From Deltaproteobacteria bacterium (lineage in GTDB: Bacteria; Myxococcota_A; UBA9160; UBA4427), in assembly GCA_029261855.1 (NCBI GenBank), contig JAJDAN010000066.1, positions 62,001-126,000 of the forward strand: 64,000 bases of DNA. The letters run 5' to 3'. Below, piece after piece: positions 61,167 to 64,000 of this stretch (positions are counted from its first letter, which is position 1; each line of letters starts with the position of its first letter). The notes under the pieces were generated by a model that had not been told where the DNA came from, searched no databases, and saw only the letters and a list, made by a program, of their open reading frames with translations. The position numbers and the translations under genes were made by a program.

Positions 61167-61520
61167 TCAGGTGACTCGCTCGTAGTCGTCTTGGTGCGGG
61201 ATTGCGACGCACTTGTAGCAGAGCCCCAGCTTGAACTCGCCTGCGTAGCTGGCGTCGGCATGCTCGATTGTGATCGTCGCCGAGTGGAAGTGGCCGTGCT
61301 TTGGATCCGGGTCCAGTGGTGTCTGGCAGCGGAAGCAGAGGTCGCCTGCGTGGTTCGCGCCACAGGCCCAGCGCGAGCACGGGCTGTGTGGCCCATGCCA
61401 GTACCCCCCGCAGTCCACGCACGGCTGCTGCTCTGGGAACGCCTTGCAGAGCACGCACCAGCCGTTCTCGTGGACGCGGCTTCGGCAGCAGGGGCACGGG
61501 CCTTTGGCAAAACCGCTCAC
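61167..61520 (-). CDS. Cys-rich protein, 117 aa
   Basis: Contains CPCC, CVLC, CVDC, CGAN, CFRC and CYKC, enough for three zinc sites. GTG start overlapping the upstream TGA. The pattern suggests a string of zinc ribbons. Function unknown. Confidence 0.6.
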   Translation of the reverse strand: MSGFAKGPCPCCRSRVHENGWCVLCKAFPEQQPCVDCGGYWHGPHSPCSRWACGANHAGDLCFRCQTPLDPDPKHGHFHSATITIEHADASYAGEFKLGLCYKCVAIPHQDDYERVT

Positions 61521-61771
61521 GTGAGGAACTCCCTGAACCCCGACCGTGACACGTCAGCCAGCTTCTTTTCGTTGGCCTGGAACTGAGGGCAGCGGCCAGC
61601 TCGGTGCACGGACAGGTCACGCAACCCGTGCTTGGCATGGGTGTAGACGTGGGCTCTGCAAGATCCGAAACTTGCGCCAGGAACGAACCTGCCAGACGCA
61701 CATTCGCCGCAACCCAGAGCGAGGGTGTAGCCAGCCTCGCGGAGGACCTGCAGCTTATTCGGATCGGGCAC
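61517..61771 (-). CDS. Cys-containing protein, 84 aa
   Basis: Starts VPDPNKLQVLREAGYTLA from GTG preceded by GAGAGGAGC. CGECASGRF...CRAHVYTHAKHG looks like one zinc site with His. Function unknown. A 59-base gap before it holds no gene. Confidence 0.5.
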   Translation of the reverse strand: MPDPNKLQVLREAGYTLALGCGECASGRFVPGASFGSCRAHVYTHAKHGLRDLSVHRAGRCPQFQANEKKLADVSRSGFREFLT

Positions 61772-61830
61772 GCCTGCTCCTCTCGTAGTAGCGCCGTGAT
61801 ACTGGCAAGTTCGTCGGGTTCAGTCAAGCG

Positions 61831-62058
61831 CTAACCAAGGCTTACGAATTGCCTCAGCGCTATGGCCTCTACGGCCACCTTGCCCAGCGCCTGAGCCAGA
61901 CCAGGCCACGCAGGGTGCACTTCAAGCAGCGCACGCACTTGGGCTCGCAGGCGGTCCTCCGCGTCCAGAATGTGGACCAACTCAGCCATGCTGACCTCCT
62001 CTAGGTCCTCGTCGCAGCCCAGTTCCCGGACCGCCGTTACCAGTAGCCAGTGGTTCAT
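61831..62058 (-). CDS. Small helical protein, 75 aa
   Basis: The ATG (MNHWLLVTAVRELGCDEDLE) has AAGGAGG eight bases upstream and begins the leftward operon of 55-62 kb. Acidic helices follow (ELVHILDAEDRLRAQVRALL). Unknown role. Confidence 0.55.
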   Translation of the reverse strand: MNHWLLVTAVRELGCDEDLEEVSMAELVHILDAEDRLRAQVRALLEVHPAWPGLAQALGKVAVEAIALRQFVSLG

Positions 62059-62149
62059 ATCTACCTCCTTCAAACTCCTATCGGCGCGCCGCCTCGCTGA
62101 CTGAGCAGGATTTTCTCAAGCGGACGAACTCGATCGGGAAGTGCTCGAA

Positions 62150-62173
62150 CTTGTCTGCGAGTGCTGCTAGACT
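62150..62173 (+). promoter_or_regulatory. Candidate promoter
   Basis: ACTTGTC, 12 bases, TAGACTCC: the -10 box TAGACT is 62168-62173. The layout matches the element at 32295-32318. It lies in the 122-base divergent gap with the leftward operon start. Confidence 0.4.
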
Positions 62174-62195
62174 CCGGCCCTAGAGGAGAGTTGCC

Positions 62196-62327
62196 GTGTT
62201 CCAGACTGACCCGATCTACGGTCATGTGCTCAATTCCCACCACCCAGTAGTGCGTGAGTGGCGTCTGGTCCAGACAGCGGTCTTGCTACTGCTGGTCGCG
62301 CTGGCGGCCTTGGCTCTGTGGCCGTGA
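62196..62327 (+). CDS. Small membrane protein, 43 aa
   Basis: VFQTDPIYGHVLNSHHPVVR is followed by a membrane helix (TAVLLLLVALAALALWP). GTG start with AGGAGAG upstream. GTGA overlap with the next gene. Too short to assign. Confidence 0.5.
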   Translation: MFQTDPIYGHVLNSHHPVVREWRLVQTAVLLLLVALAALALWP

Positions 62328-62572
62328 AGAGCCCCGGCCCGCGCCCCAGCACGGACTACTCGGGCCCCGTGGCCTGTCCCCAGTGCGGCCAGCGACGGCC
62401 ACCTGGCTGGAGCGAGCGGCACTGCGTCCCGTGCGCGAGGACTGGGTCTATCTACCGACTCATGGGCGCCAGCGAACTCCGGTGGCGCGCCCAGCGTGAC
62501 GCCGCTGCGGGATACCCTGAGGTGGCATGCCGTCGCGAGGGGATCGCAGAGACCCTGGAGACCCAGTCATGA
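62324..62572 (+). CDS. Zinc-ribbon protein, 82 aa
   Basis: CPQCGQR...CVPC (about 18-36) forms a zinc ribbon, followed by a helix (RLMGASELRWRAQRDAA). GTG start at a GTGA overlap and ATGA to the next gene. Function unknown. Confidence 0.6.
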   Translation: MKSPGPRPSTDYSGPVACPQCGQRRPPGWSERHCVPCARTGSIYRLMGASELRWRAQRDAAAGYPEVACRREGIAETLETQS

Positions 62573-63057
62573 AGCTGATTTCGGGAGGCCAAACCGGCGC
62601 CGACCGTGGCGCGATCCTAGCCGCGCACGCCCTGGGCCTGCCCTACGGCGGCTGGGTCCCCAAGGGCCGGCTTGCTGAGGACCGCCAGGTGCCAGACTTC
62701 CTTGACCAGCTCCAAGAGCACCCCAGCGCAGACTACCAGCACCGCACCTGGCGCAACGTACACGACGCCGACGCGACGGTGATCATTGCCAGGCAACCGC
62801 TGCAGCAGGGATCCCACCTGACCTTTCGGATCGTTCGGGAGTCTGAGAAGCCACTGATCAACCTCAGCGCGGCCCACCTGCTCACGGAACCTGACGTGGT
62901 TCATGTCTCACTCATGGCGTGGTTGCGCGAGGCTCAGCCTGGCGTCCTCAACGTGGCCGGGTCACGCGAAAGTAGTGTCCCAGGCCTGCAGATCGCAGTG
63001 CAGAATCTGTTTCTCCGCGTGCTCAAATCAGTGGAACAAGGGGGACTCGGTGGCTGA
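62569..63057 (+). CDS. YpsA/SLOG-like protein (putative molybdenum carrier family), 162 aa
   Basis: MKLISGGQTGADRGAILAAH, LPYGGWVPKGRLAED, HRTWRNVHDADATVIIA and a later FxxxLNVAGSR... segment match the YpsA-type Rossmann fold, annotated as putative molybdenum carriers and related to SLOG/LOG nucleotide-binding proteins. Gly-rich ISGGQTGADRG should bind a nucleotide or phosphate. The link with molybdenum is unproven. ATGA overlap. Confidence 0.75.
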   Translation: MKLISGGQTGADRGAILAAHALGLPYGGWVPKGRLAEDRQVPDFLDQLQEHPSADYQHRTWRNVHDADATVIIARQPLQQGSHLTFRIVRESEKPLINLSAAHLLTEPDVVHVSLMAWLREAQPGVLNVAGSRESSVPGLQIAVQNLFLRVLKSVEQGGLGG

Positions 63058-63205
63058 GCAGTTGACTGGATTCAAGGTGAAGGTGGAGGTCACCACCAAC
63101 AAGCAGACCTACCGTGAGACCTTCACGCTCGAGGGTGAGGACACGGTCGAAGACGTCCTCAACGAGGCCGAGGACTTCGCCACGGAGGTCTTGCGCAACC
63201 TATGA
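63050..63205 (+). CDS. Small hypothetical protein, 51 aa
   Basis: Starts VAEQLTGFKVKVEVTTNK; a short alpha/beta protein (TLEGEDTVEDVLNEAED). GTG overlaps the previous gene by 8 bases and ATGA links it to the next. Accepted on codon use. Confidence 0.5.
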   Translation: MAEQLTGFKVKVEVTTNKQTYRETFTLEGEDTVEDVLNEAEDFATEVLRNL

Positions 63206-63639
63206 CCCCAGAGGAGGAGTTGATCCAGGGCCTGCAGTGCGACGGGTCCGTGGGCGGCAAGCTGGTTGAGATCACAGCCAAGCCCGTCAAGATAACGGAA
63301 GGCCGGTTCTCCGTGGACGCGGCGATCCCACCGCTCCACCGGCCTCAGATCGAGGTTCTCTTGGAGCACCTAAGGTGTCGCGGTGAGACCGACCTAGAGG
63401 CCTGGCGCGCGTCGCTAGCGGACAAGGAGGTCCAGATCGGCCCCTACGTGAAGATCCGACTGGAGTCGTTGGTCACGTTGGGCGAGACGCGCGAGGAGGC
63501 GTCCGGCAAGTTAGGGCGACTCGCCGGCCACGCTGTGGCGCAGGTCTACCTCAAGTTCCTGCTCAGTGAGGACCCGGCACAGATCGAGGCCGCGCGGTCC
63601 ATGGAGATCGGCCAAGGGTCGACAGAGCAAGCCTGGTGA
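63202..63639 (+). CDS. Hypothetical protein, 145 aa
   Basis: Starts MTPEEELIQGLQCDGSVGG, ATGA overlap. Mixed alpha/beta with DLEAWRASLADKEVQIG. Family not recognised. Confidence 0.55.
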   Translation: MTPEEELIQGLQCDGSVGGKLVEITAKPVKITEGRFSVDAAIPPLHRPQIEVLLEHLRCRGETDLEAWRASLADKEVQIGPYVKIRLESLVTLGETREEASGKLGRLAGHAVAQVYLKFLLSEDPAQIEAARSMEIGQGSTEQAW

Positions 63640-63833
63640 GCGGGCCGGTCCCGCTGAAGAAGACGCGCTGCGCCAAGTGCGGGGTGACACTCCCCAGGCC
63701 AGTCGCGGCTGAGACTCCGTTGTGTCAGGGTTGCGAAGACGGCCAGACGCACTTCTTCGGCGAGCACTACTTGGCTCCGCCGGGGTTCGTGCCCGTGGGC
63801 CACAAGAAGAACCGAGGGCGCCCGTCCTCCTGA
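63636..63833 (+). CDS. Small zinc-ribbon protein, 65 aa
   Basis: CAKC...CQGC (about 12-33) and a basic end (KKNRGRPSS). GTGA overlap. Another CxxC protein of unknown role. Confidence 0.55.
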   Translation: MSGPVPLKKTRCAKCGVTLPRPVAAETPLCQGCEDGQTHFFGEHYLAPPGFVPVGHKKNRGRPSS

Positions 63834-63938
63834 GGAGATTGCCGTCAGGCGCGTCGTCTGGTGGTAGGAGAGTTTGCGATTCCTTGGAAGCCTCCTTCCG
63901 GGAGGGCGGGCGTCCTGTTTCTTAGTTATGGGATCAGC

Positions 63939-64000
63939 ATGACCGAACGCGAGGCTGCTGAGATTCGGCGTGACGCCACCATGCTGAGGTCTGCCTGGGG
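63939..64000 (+). CDS. Partial gene at right edge
   Basis: MTEREAAEIRRDATMLRSAW is open at the window edge. A hairpin GCCTCC...GGGAGG with a T-rich tail (63891-63924) precedes it. No identity can be given. Confidence 0.35.
   Translation, partial: MTEREAAEIRRDATMLRSAW

Noticed and set aside
61099-61827. Minus-strand 242-codon frame starting TTG ACT GAA
   Set aside because: Overlaps two Cys-rich coupled genes in other frames and has shadow-type composition.

Overview
The window looks like part of a large, high-GC tailed bacteriophage genome or a phage-like megaplasmid. Genes are small and tightly packed. Many neighbours overlap by 4 bases (GTGA or ATGA), which implies translational coupling, and GTG starts are very common. 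There is no rRNA, ribosomal protein or central metabolism. Recognisable genes are typical phage cargo: RusA-like resolvase, RecB/Cas4-like nuclease, RecD2-like helicase, SNF2-like helicase, ParB-like protein, DNA methyltransferases without restriction partners, a collagen-stalked fibre-like protein, GroES, DUF4326, DUF6884 and many CxxC zinc-ribbon proteins. No terminase, portal, major capsid protein, polymerase or integrase is seen, so this is a fragment. The host cannot be named. Shine-Dalgarno sites mixed with leaderless -10 elements (TANNNT, six bases, start codon) fit a high-GC host such as an actinobacterium, Deinococcus relative or myxobacterium.

Layout. 1-3.9 kb: a leftward operon that begins at a promoter whose spacer is a palindromic operator and runs off the left edge in a DNA methyltransferase. 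4.1-11.1 kb: a rightward recombination/replication block with a small basic protein, two Gln/Gly/Tyr-rich low-complexity proteins, a PD-(D/E)XK nuclease, a RecD2 helicase split into two genes, and RusA. 11.1-18.3 kb: superoxide dismutase, an RRM-RGG protein, an SNF2-like helicase with zinc insertions, a Cro/CI-type regulator and small proteins. 18.3-27.2 kb: very large modular proteins built from unlike domains joined by Arg/Lys-Asn-Pro junctions and a repeated LRDLERR...GDxEA helical module. 27.3-36.8 kb: a duplicated-repeat protein, a multi-HTH protein, candidate structural proteins and a ParB-like protein with a histone-H1-like lysine block.

36.9 kb holds a tRNA-like gene that folds perfectly only if 48 extra bases in the anticodon loop are removed. 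37-45.3 kb: DEDD exonuclease, ClpN-MazG fusion, two SEC-C proteins, a phosphatase fused to a zinc/HIT-like domain, and an SNase-like protein. 45.2-54.1 kb is leftward: phosphoribosyltransferase-like modular protein, C5 methyltransferase, DUF6884, a protein with five SPWLSPSQVP repeats, and an FHA protein. 54.2-55.0 kb: groES and a winged-helix/lysine-tail protein on the plus strand. 55.0-62.1 kb is leftward: fibre-like protein, secreted vWA protein, dsRNA-binding-domain protein, H1-like proteins and zinc proteins. 62.2-64 kb: a rightward operon with a YpsA/SLOG-like protein.

Taken together, the window combines DNA recombination and protection functions, unusual low-complexity RNA/DNA-binding proteins that could form condensates, chromatin-like lysine tails on several DNA-binding proteins, and a family of modular proteins of unknown role. 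No stretch longer than about 200 bases lacks a feature.
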